Positions 50,343 through 58,611 of a stretch of 64,000 nucleotides of DNA are shown one piece after another. Positions within the stretch are counted from its first letter, which is position 1. The number at the start of each line of letters is the position of its first letter. Made by a program: the position numbers and the translations under genes. The stretch lies in assembly GCF_012927265.1 (NCBI RefSeq), contig NZ_JABBGF010000003.1, positions 434,001 through 498,000 of the forward strand. Reading direction: 5' to 3'. Under the pieces are notes generated by a model, which was not told the origin of the DNA, did no database searches, and was given only the letters and a program-made list of their open reading frames with translations. The DNA is from Chryseobacterium cheonjiense (GTDB lineage Bacteria; Bacteroidota; Bacteroidia; Flavobacteriales; Weeksellaceae).

Positions 50343-50849
50343 ATGAGATTTATTAAAGCTATGGAAGGAGATATTCCATTGATTCAGGATCTGGCGAAAA
50401 GATCTTGGGAAACGGCTTATGCAGAGATACTTTCACCGGAACAGATAGGATATATGCTTGAGAACATGTATTCTCACAACGAAATTCTGGCACAGATGCA
50501 AAATCCTGATTATCATTATTATCTGATATTTGATGAAATAAGTAATTCATTTGACGGCTTTATAGGTTATGAACATGGTTATCAGGAATATACTACAAAG
50601 CTGCATAGGATTTATCTTGTTCCGGAAAGTAAAGGGAAAGGAGTAGGAAAGGCAGCAGTTAATTTTTTAAAAGAAAAAGTAGCCGAAGGAAATGACAGGA
50701 GAATTGTCCTGAATGTTAATAAAAGCAATACTGCAAAAAATTTCTATGAATCTCAGGGATTTACAGTGTATAAGGAAGTGGTTTTGGATATAGGTAATGG
50801 TTTTGTTATGGATGATTATGAAATGGAATTTTATTTCACGAATATTTGA
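50343..50849 (+). CDS. GNAT-family N-acetyltransferase
   Basis: This 168-residue acetyltransferase has the GNAT core: IPLIQDLAKRSWETAYAEIL at the start, then LHRIYLVPESKGKGVGKAAV, where the Q/RxxGxG/A acetyl-CoA loop is SKGKGVG, and RRIVLNVNKSNTAKNFYESQ for the last helix. The small-molecule or protein substrate is unknown. It stands alone between dapA and an AraC-type gene. Confidence 0.88.
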   Translation: MRFIKAMEGDIPLIQDLAKRSWETAYAEILSPEQIGYMLENMYSHNEILAQMQNPDYHYYLIFDEISNSFDGFIGYEHGYQEYTTKLHRIYLVPESKGKGVGKAAVNFLKEKVAEGNDRRIVLNVNKSNTAKNFYESQGFTVYKEVVLDIGNGFVMDDYEMEFYFTNI

Positions 50850-51015
50850 CTTAAAATTATATAACATTTAAATGTAATTCTATAAAATGTGATGTATTGT
50901 TTTTTTCCATCTTTGTAAAAGAACCAAGCCACTTATAACAAATACATATAACCTGGTTTTAAGCTTATTTTTTAGCTTTGATCAGTATATTTTTTTTCAT
51001 CCTTAGTGTTTAAAT

Positions 51016-51047
51016 TCCTGTGTTTATTAATACAGGAGTTTTTTTTG
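51016..51047 (+). terminator. intrinsic terminator in the GNAT/AraC gap
   Basis: TCCTGT / ACAGGA stem around an A/T-rich loop, followed by eight T. It lies about 170 bases after the GNAT stop and may close the GNAT transcript or a small RNA starting near 50920. Confidence 0.65.
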
Positions 51048-51136
51048 TTCATAAATCAACTCTGTATTTTATTATATCACTTTTAATTGATATAAAAGTA
51101 TTATATTTACAATTAACATTAAAATACATATTAAGG

Positions 51137-51715
51137 ATGAAAATGTATGTAAAATTTGATTTCAATACACTCTGTATGAAGGTGCTGGAAGACAAACTAA
51201 AAGATCAGGGTTTGAAATACAGGCTTCTTAATTTCGGAGAGGTAGAATTATATGAATCGCTTACGGAGGAGCAATGTAAGATTTTCAGAAAGAATCTTGA
51301 AGATTACGGGATTGAAGTTATAGAAAGCCAGAAAACTGCTTTGGTACAAAAAATAAAAGATGTTATTACAGAATTTATAGGCTCGGATGAAGCTGCTCCT
51401 GTAAAGGCTTCCATTTATATTGCTGGGAAGCTGAATCATAGCTACGGATATCTTTCTAATGTCTTTTCGGATGTGGCCAATACCTCGATTGAGAACTACA
51501 TTATGATTCAGAAAATAGAATATGCAAAGGAACTGATCGTCAGTAAAAAGCATAATCTTACGGAAATTGCTCAAATCCTGAATTATTCCAGCGTTGCCCA
51601 TCTAAGTACTCAGTTTAAAAATATGACGGGAATTACCCCATCTTATTTCCAGAAGATAATTGGAATGAGAAGAGAAGTCAGCCGATATGATAAACAGTAT
51701 TCCGGAGCAGTATGA
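51137..51715 (+). CDS. AraC-type helix-turn-helix protein
   Basis: This 192-residue protein has a short N-terminal alpha/beta region (MYVKFDFNTLCMKVLEDKLK) and a C-terminal AraC-type double helix-turn-helix: GKLNHSYGYLSNVFSDVANT, then HNLTEIAQILNYSSVAHLSTQFKNMTGITPSYFQ. The start at 51137, after an AAGG-like site, is preferred over 51020, which would lie in the terminator region. The stop overlaps the next gene (receiver-like) by four bases (ATGA), so regulator and receiver are co-expressed. Confidence 0.85.
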   Translation: MKMYVKFDFNTLCMKVLEDKLKDQGLKYRLLNFGEVELYESLTEEQCKIFRKNLEDYGIEVIESQKTALVQKIKDVITEFIGSDEAAPVKASIYIAGKLNHSYGYLSNVFSDVANTSIENYIMIQKIEYAKELIVSKKHNLTEIAQILNYSSVAHLSTQFKNMTGITPSYFQKIIGMRREVSRYDKQYSGAV

Positions 51716-52155
51716 ATAAAGAATATCTTAATGTGATTCTGGCAGATCATGATGAAGGCAATCTTGTCCTTTTTAGAAATATATTACAGGAATTCAAAAT
51801 TCAGGTTAAAGTAAAAACATTTTTTAATGGCAGAGAACTGATGGATTATCTCAATCAAGATATTCTGGTTCCCGAGGTGGTGTTTATGAGTTATCATTTG
51901 CCGTTGAAAAATGCTTTGCAATGCCTGAGTGAAATTAAAGCTGATCGAAAATTCGATCCCATGACCACTACTGTTTATTCAGAAAATTTATCTGCTGAAG
52001 AAGAAGAAGATGTTTTTGTAACGGGTGCTAATGTTCTTATGAAAAAGCCTGATAATTATAAAGATATGAAAAAAAATGTCACCGATATAATCTCTGTTAG
52101 CTGGCAATATCATACTTCGGGATTGAATAAAAATAATTTTATCATGAAAGTGTGA
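51712..52155 (+). CDS. receiver-like protein lacking the phospho-acceptor Asp
   Basis: This 147-residue receiver-fold protein keeps the acidic pair in LNVILADHDEGN, the Thr/Ser region in TTTVYSEN and the Lys in MKKPDN. At the position of the phosphorylated Asp (usually MDxxMP) it has FMSYHLP, so Ser replaces Asp. It is therefore a pseudo-receiver that probably signals by binding rather than phosphorylation. It overlaps the AraC-type gene by four bases, making the two a coupled pair. A 511-base region without clear genes follows. Confidence 0.8.
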   Translation: MNKEYLNVILADHDEGNLVLFRNILQEFKIQVKVKTFFNGRELMDYLNQDILVPEVVFMSYHLPLKNALQCLSEIKADRKFDPMTTTVYSENLSAEEEEDVFVTGANVLMKKPDNYKDMKKNVTDIISVSWQYHTSGLNKNNFIMKV

Positions 52156-52666
52156 AAAAAAATCAAGAATTATTTTGGAATTGAAATTAATGTTTTATAT
52201 TTGTACCTCAAGATTCACATAAAGGTGAAAACAATTAGATCGAAAATCCGATTTTTTATATCTGGTTATCAGTGGCATATGAGCCGGACTGACGAATGTG
52301 TCTAATAGCAAGTAATTTGAGAATAAACTAAATTATATATAATCACAATGTAGTTAAACAAAATGAATTATATTAATTTCCAATTAGAAAGCGTAGAAGA
52401 TCTTTAAACAAAACGGTACAATCATGAAAACTTTAAAGATAAAGAATAATTGTTTCATCAGTTCTTTATCAAGCCAAGTTAGTTTTTATAAATAAGCAGA
52501 TTGGGAAGGTAATTCATTTTGTTTTTTACTTTATTATCAATTGAACATCATCACACACCTATATTTAACACCACATCACAAAATAATAAGATGATAAAGT
52601 AATTTCTTCAAATAACAGTTTTATAAGGGGAAACCGCGTAAGGATTTATTTCTTTTCGCGGTTTTT
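52156..52666. other. region without recognised gene; orphan transcription unit
   Basis: A promoter at 52174-52203 and a terminator at 52622-52668 bound about 460 bases with only tiny frames (for example 23 codons at 52424, MKTLKIKNNCFISSLSSQVS). It could be a small regulatory RNA, a small peptide gene or the leader of a lost gene. Confidence 0.5.
52174..52203 (+). promoter_or_regulatory. promoter of an orphan transcription unit
   Basis: TTTG at 52174-52177 and TATATTTG at 52196-52203, spaced by 18, match the Bacteroidota consensus. No gene of normal size follows. Confidence 0.6.
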
Positions 52667-52668
52667 TT
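52622..52668 (+). terminator. terminator after the orphan unit
   Basis: AAACCGCG / CGCGGTTT stem around an A/T-rich loop, followed by TTTTT. It also lies just beyond the stop of recG on the - strand, so it may block both transcripts. Confidence 0.75.
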
Positions 52669-54751
52669 ATGAAATTTTACTCCATTTGTTTTTGCCTTTG
52701 TACTGTCGCAGATAGTAGTTTTTCAGGATCTGGTTATCAGGATTTGATAGCAGGGGATCTGTTTTCAGGATTTTTTCCACCGTATTTTTAGTAACCTTAA
52801 TGATAGCCGAATCATTCACCAGGTCAAGCCTTTTAAAATCTACCACACCGCTTTGCTGGGTACCAAGGATATCACCGGGACCCCGAAGCTGCATATCAAC
52901 CTCGGAAATTTTAAATCCGTCATTGGTTTCTACCATTGTTTTAATTCGTGTTCTGCTGTCACTGGACAGTTTGTCTGAGGTCATCAGGATACAATAGCTT
53001 TGTTCCGCACCACGTCCTACGCGTCCACGAAGCTGATGGAGCTGCGAAAGGCCGAATCGCTCAGCGCTTTCAATAACCATTACCGAGGCATTGGGAACAT
53101 TTACGCCTACTTCAATAACCGTTGTTGCAACCATAATTTCAGCCTTTCCGGAAGCAAAATAGCTCATGGCTGCATCTTTTTCGTCAGGCCTCATCTTGCC
53201 GTGCAGCATAGTTACATTATATTTTGAGAAGTTATCCATTACATTTTCAAGTCCGGTCATCAGGTTTTTGTAATCTAAAGTCTCGGATTCTTCAATCAGC
53301 GGATATACAAAATATACCTGTCTTCCTTTCTGGATCTCTTCACGGCAGAAATTATACACATATGCTCTGTCCTTTTCACGTCTATGGGCAGTTACAATAG
53401 GTTTTCTTCCCACTGGCATTTCATCAATTACCGAAACATCCAGATCAGAATAAAAACTCATCGCCAGCGTTCTGGGAATAGGTGTGGCTGTCATTACCAG
53501 AATATGCGGCGGAATTTTATTTTTTGCCCATAATTTTGCCCTTTGTGCAACTCCGAATCTGTGCTGCTCATCAATAATAGCCAGTCCCAGATTTTTAAAT
53601 TTCACTTTATCTTCCAGTACGGCATGAGTGCCGACGAGAATAGAGAGTTCACCATTTTCAAGCTCTTCATGAATAATTTTGCGGTCAGATTTTTTGGTAG
53701 ATCCCGTTAAAAGTTTAACATTAACTTCTGTATTTTCCAGAAGTTCTTGGATACCATTGTAATGCTGCTGGGCAAGAATCTCCGTTGGAGCCATGATGCA
53801 ACTCTGAAAGCCATTATCTTTTGCAATAAGCATGGTGAGTAAAGCAACCATTGTTTTTCCGGAGCCTACATCTCCCTGCAGGAGCCTGTTCATCTGTATC
53901 GGACGTTTCATATCCTGCCGGATCTCTTTCAGCACTCTTTTTTGAGCACCCGTTAAATCAAACGGAAGATGATGTTGGTAAAAATCATTAAAATAATCAC
54001 CTACAATCGGAAAAGGATTTCCTGCGGTATGACTCTTATGGTGAATTTTTTTTAACCCGTAACCCAACTGAAAAAAGAATGATTCTTCAAATCTCAGCCG
54101 ATAATCTGCTTTCCTGAAATGTTCTGCATCTTTTGGGAAATGAATGTTAAGATAAGTATGTTGCCGGGAAAGAAATTTAAAAGCTTTCATCAGGTAATCC
54201 GGAAAATTTTCCTGAATAAGATTAGGGATTTCACGGCAGATATTTTTAAGCACATTCTGGAAAAATTTTTGATTCAGCCCCCTCTTGGTTAATTTTTCCG
54301 AACTCGGATAAATAGGCTTCAAACGATTGTCGCCTTCTTTTTTTTCATCAATCTCAATTTCCGGATGCGGCATGGAAAACTGATGGTTAAAAACATTGAT
54401 CTTCCCGAAAATATAGATTTCCTTATTAATGGGAAGCTGCTCTTTCATCCATTTGGAATATTGAAACCATACGAGATCCATCATTCCCGTATCATCATTA
54501 AATTTTGCAGTAAGCCTTTTGATTTTACCGGTCTGCACTTCCTGTACACTTGTAATTTTCCCTTTCAGCTGAACGTCTGTCGATATTTCGTGAAGCTGCG
54601 CAATTTTATGGATTTTGCTTTTATCCAGATAACGGAGCGGGAAAAAATTCAGAAAGTCTTCCACAGTGGAAATTCCCAGCACATTCCTGATGAGCTTGGC
54701 TTTTTCCGGACCGACCCCTTTCACATATTCTATGGAAGTTTCTAATGTCAT
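52667..54751 (-). CDS. recG: ATP-dependent DNA helicase RecG
   Basis: This 694-residue RecG remodels stalled replication forks and Holliday junctions. The N-terminal wedge domain starts ETSIEYVKGVGPEKAKLIRN, and an OB-fold follows (LKGKITSVQEVQTGK). The helicase core has Walker A LLQGDVGSGKT, DEQHRFG, VMTATPIPRTL, and the C-terminal VATTVIEVGVNVPNASVMVI and QLRGRVGRG. Full length. The nearest co-directional gene upstream is the thioredoxin gene, separated by a terminator. Confidence 0.96.
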   Translation of the reverse strand: MTLETSIEYVKGVGPEKAKLIRNVLGISTVEDFLNFFPLRYLDKSKIHKIAQLHEISTDVQLKGKITSVQEVQTGKIKRLTAKFNDDTGMMDLVWFQYSKWMKEQLPINKEIYIFGKINVFNHQFSMPHPEIEIDEKKEGDNRLKPIYPSSEKLTKRGLNQKFFQNVLKNICREIPNLIQENFPDYLMKAFKFLSRQHTYLNIHFPKDAEHFRKADYRLRFEESFFFQLGYGLKKIHHKSHTAGNPFPIVGDYFNDFYQHHLPFDLTGAQKRVLKEIRQDMKRPIQMNRLLQGDVGSGKTMVALLTMLIAKDNGFQSCIMAPTEILAQQHYNGIQELLENTEVNVKLLTGSTKKSDRKIIHEELENGELSILVGTHAVLEDKVKFKNLGLAIIDEQHRFGVAQRAKLWAKNKIPPHILVMTATPIPRTLAMSFYSDLDVSVIDEMPVGRKPIVTAHRREKDRAYVYNFCREEIQKGRQVYFVYPLIEESETLDYKNLMTGLENVMDNFSKYNVTMLHGKMRPDEKDAAMSYFASGKAEIMVATTVIEVGVNVPNASVMVIESAERFGLSQLHQLRGRVGRGAEQSYCILMTSDKLSSDSRTRIKTMVETNDGFKISEVDMQLRGPGDILGTQQSGVVDFKRLDLVNDSAIIKVTKNTVEKILKTDPLLSNPDNQILKNYYLRQYKGKNKWSKIS

Positions 54752-54785
54752 TAACAGCCCACGAATTTCGGGAAAAAATAGAAAT

Positions 54786-54813
54786 TAAAAAAGACTTTCA
54801 ATTCTGAAAGTCT
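54786..54813 (-). terminator. terminator of the thioredoxin-like gene
   Basis: On the - strand AGACTTTCA/TGAAAGTCT forms a hairpin followed by TTTTTT, eight bases after the stop codon. Confidence 0.8.
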
Positions 54814-54820
54814 GTATTTG

Positions 54821-55354
54821 TTATTCTTTTATTTTAGATTTAAATTTTGTCTGATAATCTTCCCACTGTTCCCTTGAACGTATTTTTTTAAACAGATCCT
54901 TTGAAATAAATTCCAGGTAAGGCTCCAGCTCTTTTGCAGATAATTCTCCCTGAAGAATAGTAATAGGACCTCCTTTTTCATCCAGGAATACCGTACTGGG
55001 TACGGCTCCTACATTCATATACTGGGTAAACTCGTGAAGAGAGTTTCTTCCTTTTTTGTGCTCTGTATTAGGATTGGAAAACTTTCTGCCAAAAATCTGA
55101 ATCGTACTTTTCTCTTCGGCATTAAATTTTACGGCGTAGTAATTTTCATTCAGAATATCAGCAATAATAGGGTTTCCGTATGTTTTTTTATCCATGATTT
55201 TACAAGGACCACACCAGTCTGCATAAAAATCGACCATGATTTTTTTCGGATGTTCTTTCTGAGCCTTCAGGGCTTCATCTATGGTCATCCACTTTACCTG
55301 GGCAAAATTTAAGGTGATAACGAAAAGACAAATTATGCTTATAATCTTCTTCAT
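54821..55354 (-). CDS. secreted thioredoxin-family protein
   Basis: This 177-residue protein has a signal peptide (KKIISIICLFVITLNFAQ) and a thioredoxin fold: IMVDFYADWCGPCKIMDKKT contains the active WCGPCK (CXXC), followed by YYAVKFNAEEKSTIQIF, VGAVPSTVFLDEKGGPITIL with the cis-Pro, and a C-terminal helix. The length and fold match the secreted DsbE/TlpA-like or DUF255-like thioredoxins of Bacteroidota, used for envelope disulfide reduction. It is monocistronic. Confidence 0.88.
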   Translation of the reverse strand: MKKIISIICLFVITLNFAQVKWMTIDEALKAQKEHPKKIMVDFYADWCGPCKIMDKKTYGNPIIADILNENYYAVKFNAEEKSTIQIFGRKFSNPNTEHKKGRNSLHEFTQYMNVGAVPSTVFLDEKGGPITILQGELSAKELEPYLEFISKDLFKKIRSREQWEDYQTKFKSKIKE

Positions 55355-55394
55355 GATTTGATATTTATGTAAAAATAAGCATAATAGTTATGCC

Positions 55395-56906
55395 TTACCG
55401 CACCTCCTGCATTAATTTTTTAACGAAAGGCGAGATCAAAATTAATACAACTCCGGCAATTACGGCATATAAACCTAATTGTTTATATCCATCAGTATAA
55501 GTGATCAAAGCATCATAATTGGTAGACCCCGTTTTTGCGGTAGCCAGGCCTGCTCCGATGATTCCGGCAACATACTGTCCGTACGCTGAGGCAAGGAACC
55601 ACATGCCCATCATCATTCCCTGAAGATTTTTGGTTGAAAGCTTCGTCATGATGGATAGCCCGATAGGAGAGAGGCATAATTCTCCCAAGGTAATAACCAG
55701 CAATGCAATGGTAAAGAAATTAAGTGAAGTAATTCCCTGCATATTGGCGAATAATCTTGTGGCAAATAAAATATAATATCCTAATCCTAAGAATATAAAC
55801 CCTAACCCGAATTTAATAATGGTATTGGGTTCAATTTTTCTTTTGTTCATCCAGATCCATAGTAACCCTATTAATGGAGCAAGAAAAATAATAAAAAATG
55901 CGCCTCCGGAATTATTAACGCCATTCGGATCAAGTCCCAATAAATCGTTATTCAGGTTTTTAGCCGCAAAAATACTTAAAGAACCTCCGCTCTGTTCGTA
56001 GATTCCCCAAAATAAGATTGAAAATAAAATAAACACCAAAGCCGCTAAAAGTTTATTGCGTTCGGCAGGAGTTACTTTTGTCATTTCATAAAAAAGATAG
56101 ATCAGGGTTAGCGGCCCGATGGTCCACATAAAGTAATCGGTGTATTCGGTTTTAGCAACCATGACCATAATAATCGGGACGAAAATCAGGGATAAAACAT
56201 ATACACCATATTCCTGCCATTTCGGGATGGGTGCAGATGGTATTTCATTGTCAGGATGTCCCGGCTGCAGGCCAATTGATCCCAAACTTCTTTGAGTGAA
56301 AACAAAATTAATAAGACTGATTACCATCACAACAGCTGCCAAGCCAAAAGCGATATTCCATCTTAATCCTTCAGAAATTATATTGGCAAACATTTCTCCT
56401 TTTCCAATTGCAATACAAAAATAGCCTCCCAGTAAAGCTCCAAGATTAATTCCTGCGTAAAATAAAGAAAATCCTGCATCTGCCCGGGAATCATTCGGTT
56501 TGTAAAGCTGTCCCACCATGGAAGAGATATTCGGTTTGAAAAAACCTGTTCCCACAACGGTAAATGCAATGCCCAGGAAGAAAAATTTGTGAGGATCTGC
56601 TGCCAGAATCAAGCTTCCTACAATCATTAAAAGCCCACCCCAGAATAAGGATTTTCTGAAACCCAAAATTTTATCTGCAAATAATCCTCCGATAAAGGTA
56701 AAGGCGTACACAAAAGCCTGAGTAGCACCATATTGAAGATTCGCTTCTTTTTCGTGAAAATTAAGCTGCGAGATCATGAAGAAAACCAGCATTCCCCGCA
56801 TTCCATAGAAACAGAATCGCTCCCACATTTCGGAGAAGAAAAGACTCCAGATTTGTCTCGGATATTTTCCTTTAAAATTTTGTATTTCGTCTAAAGTTAA
56901 ACTCAT
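55395..56906 (-). CDS. POT-family peptide transporter (1)
   Basis: This 503-residue member of the proton-coupled oligopeptide transporter family has about 12-14 membrane segments. MWERFCFYGMRGMLVFFMIS is the first family motif, FVYAFTFIGGLFADKILGFR the second, and FFKPNISSMVGQLYKPNDSR the PTR2 signature, followed by FSLFYAGINLGALLGGYF. The C-terminal LGELCLSPIGLSIMTKL is typical. It takes up di- and tripeptides with protons. It is one of three POT genes in the window (also 58612 and 60501). Confidence 0.94.
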   Translation of the reverse strand: MSLTLDEIQNFKGKYPRQIWSLFFSEMWERFCFYGMRGMLVFFMISQLNFHEKEANLQYGATQAFVYAFTFIGGLFADKILGFRKSLFWGGLLMIVGSLILAADPHKFFFLGIAFTVVGTGFFKPNISSMVGQLYKPNDSRADAGFSLFYAGINLGALLGGYFCIAIGKGEMFANIISEGLRWNIAFGLAAVVMVISLINFVFTQRSLGSIGLQPGHPDNEIPSAPIPKWQEYGVYVLSLIFVPIIMVMVAKTEYTDYFMWTIGPLTLIYLFYEMTKVTPAERNKLLAALVFILFSILFWGIYEQSGGSLSIFAAKNLNNDLLGLDPNGVNNSGGAFFIIFLAPLIGLLWIWMNKRKIEPNTIIKFGLGFIFLGLGYYILFATRLFANMQGITSLNFFTIALLVITLGELCLSPIGLSIMTKLSTKNLQGMMMGMWFLASAYGQYVAGIIGAGLATAKTGSTNYDALITYTDGYKQLGLYAVIAGVVLILISPFVKKLMQEVR

Positions 56907-57288
56907 AATATATGACTAAGTTTTAATTAAGGGATTTATTATATTAAAAATGATGACTGATTTTAAAGTGCTATTGAAAATGCATAAGCGAATGATTAGC
57001 TCCCTTGGATAAAGTGTATAATTCAGTGAGAACGAAGCTTGATGTTTTCATAGTTGCTAACTTACAAATTTCTTATGAATGTAAATATAAGATGCAGTAA
57101 AAATTATAAACGGGATATTCATAATTCCTTTCAGATTCCAAATTTTTAAAATGTTGATAAAAATATAGATGCTGAAAACGTGATGATTATCTTTTTTAGC
57201 TGTTAAAAAAGAAATTATTTTCACAAATAGCTGTAAGGATTTTATAAAAATTCTGTCTAAGCCTTTAATTAACAATTAAATTAAAAAA
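56907..57288. other. intergenic region, nothing recognised
   Basis: The 382 bases between the divergent POT and propeller-lipoprotein genes are A/T-rich. A frame on the - strand near 57057-57275 has no coding signal. I see no consensus promoter or repeat. Confidence 0.5.
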
Positions 57289-58404
57289 ATGATAAAAAGA
57301 ATTTCAATTTTAAGTATCAGCGTTTTGCTTTTAAGTTTATTTTTAGTTTCATGTTCGGATGATAACGATACTATTGCTCCCACGCCGGAAAAAGATATGG
57401 GATACGTTTTCACAATGACCAATTCCAACACGTCCAATGATCTTTTGGTGTATTCCAGAGATGAGAATGGTAATCTTTCATTAAAATCCAGTATTGCCAC
57501 AATGGGTATAGGATCAGGTGGCGGATTAGGAAGCCAGGGCGCTTTAACATTAAGTACTGACAGAAAATTTCTTTTTGTAGTGAATGCGGGAGACAATTCA
57601 ATTTCTTCTTTTACCGTTGCGCCAAACAATGTGACGTTGGTTGGTAAATATAATCTTGTTGGACAGAGACCTGTAAGTGTCGCTCAAAGAGGAAATCTTG
57701 TTTACGTACTGAACAGTGCAGGCACAACGGGTGCTGCATCCATTGAAGGCTTTACCTTAAATGGTTCAACAGGTGCATTAAGCCCAATTGCCAATTCTTC
57801 TACACAATTATCTCTGAACACAAATGCGGCCCAGATCTCCTTCGTATATGATAATGTTGTTGTAATTGCTGAAAGAGCAACAAATCTTCTAACTTCTTAT
57901 GTGTTAAATACATCTTCTGTACCGACTAATAAACAGTCGTTCCCGTCACAGGCTCCGCAGCCTTTCGGATTTGCAGTGAGTTCCGGTGGGAAGATTTATG
58001 TTACTGAAGCAAGTGCAAGCAGTTCCGTTTCAAGCTACTCTGTTTCAAATACAGGAGGTATTACCAATATCAGTACTTTGACCAATAATCAGGGAGGAGC
58101 ATGCTGGGCAGTTTTAAACAAAACAGAATCAATAGTGTATTCTACAAATGCAGGGGGCAATACGATATCTTCATTTAATATTACTTCTTCGGGAATGCTT
58201 TCCGCAACTCAGATTGCATTTAATATGGGAGCAGGAAACGGGCCTAATGATGCAGGACTAAGCAGCAATGGAAATTATCTGTATGTATTAGCCGGAGGAA
58301 GTGATAAGATTTATGGGTATAAGGTAGATGCTAATTCTTTAACCTCAGTTCCGGGGGCTACCATGTTTGTTCCGGGTGCTGCATTTGGATTGGCTGCTTA
58401 CTAA
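57289..58404 (+). CDS. beta-propeller (lactonase-like) lipoprotein
   Basis: This 371-residue lipoprotein (KRISILSISVLLLSLFLVSC, Cys22) carries a seven-blade-like propeller of the YncE/6-phosphogluconolactonase type: blades such as FLFVVNAGDNSISSFTV, LVYVLNSAGTTGAASIEGFT, IYVTEASASSSVSSYSV and YLYVLAGGSDKIYGYKV. The mature N terminus is acidic (SDDNDTIAPTPEKD). The catalytic residues of lactonases are not clear, so it may be a binding protein. It is monocistronic. Confidence 0.82.
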   Translation: MIKRISILSISVLLLSLFLVSCSDDNDTIAPTPEKDMGYVFTMTNSNTSNDLLVYSRDENGNLSLKSSIATMGIGSGGGLGSQGALTLSTDRKFLFVVNAGDNSISSFTVAPNNVTLVGKYNLVGQRPVSVAQRGNLVYVLNSAGTTGAASIEGFTLNGSTGALSPIANSSTQLSLNTNAAQISFVYDNVVVIAERATNLLTSYVLNTSSVPTNKQSFPSQAPQPFGFAVSSGGKIYVTEASASSSVSSYSVSNTGGITNISTLTNNQGGACWAVLNKTESIVYSTNAGGNTISSFNITSSGMLSATQIAFNMGAGNGPNDAGLSSNGNYLYVLAGGSDKIYGYKVDANSLTSVPGATMFVPGAAFGLAAY

Positions 58405-58557
58405 GTATTAAAGTTCCGATTAATTAAGATTTGAAAACCTTGAATACTTACTTCATACTTATTAAATTAAATTTAGCAGGTTCTTATATCTTACTTTAAT
58501 TTCTATTTTTTATTTATTTTCTAAGGTGGATTAATCAGAAAAATTGATTAATTAATC

Positions 58558-58592
58558 AACAAAAAACCTCTGACGTATGTCAGAGGTTTCGT
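58558..58592 (-). terminator. terminator between the propeller gene and POT gene 2
   Basis: AACCTCTGAC/GTCAGAGGTT stem with a four-base loop. On the - strand a run of T follows, so it mainly ends the POT gene, but it also lies downstream of the + strand propeller gene. Confidence 0.75.
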
Positions 58593-58611
58593 TATATTTA
58601 TTTGATACGGA

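Noticed and set aside
57057..57275. 72-residue - strand frame
   Set aside because: An A/T-rich random frame with no promoter, motif or family resemblance.
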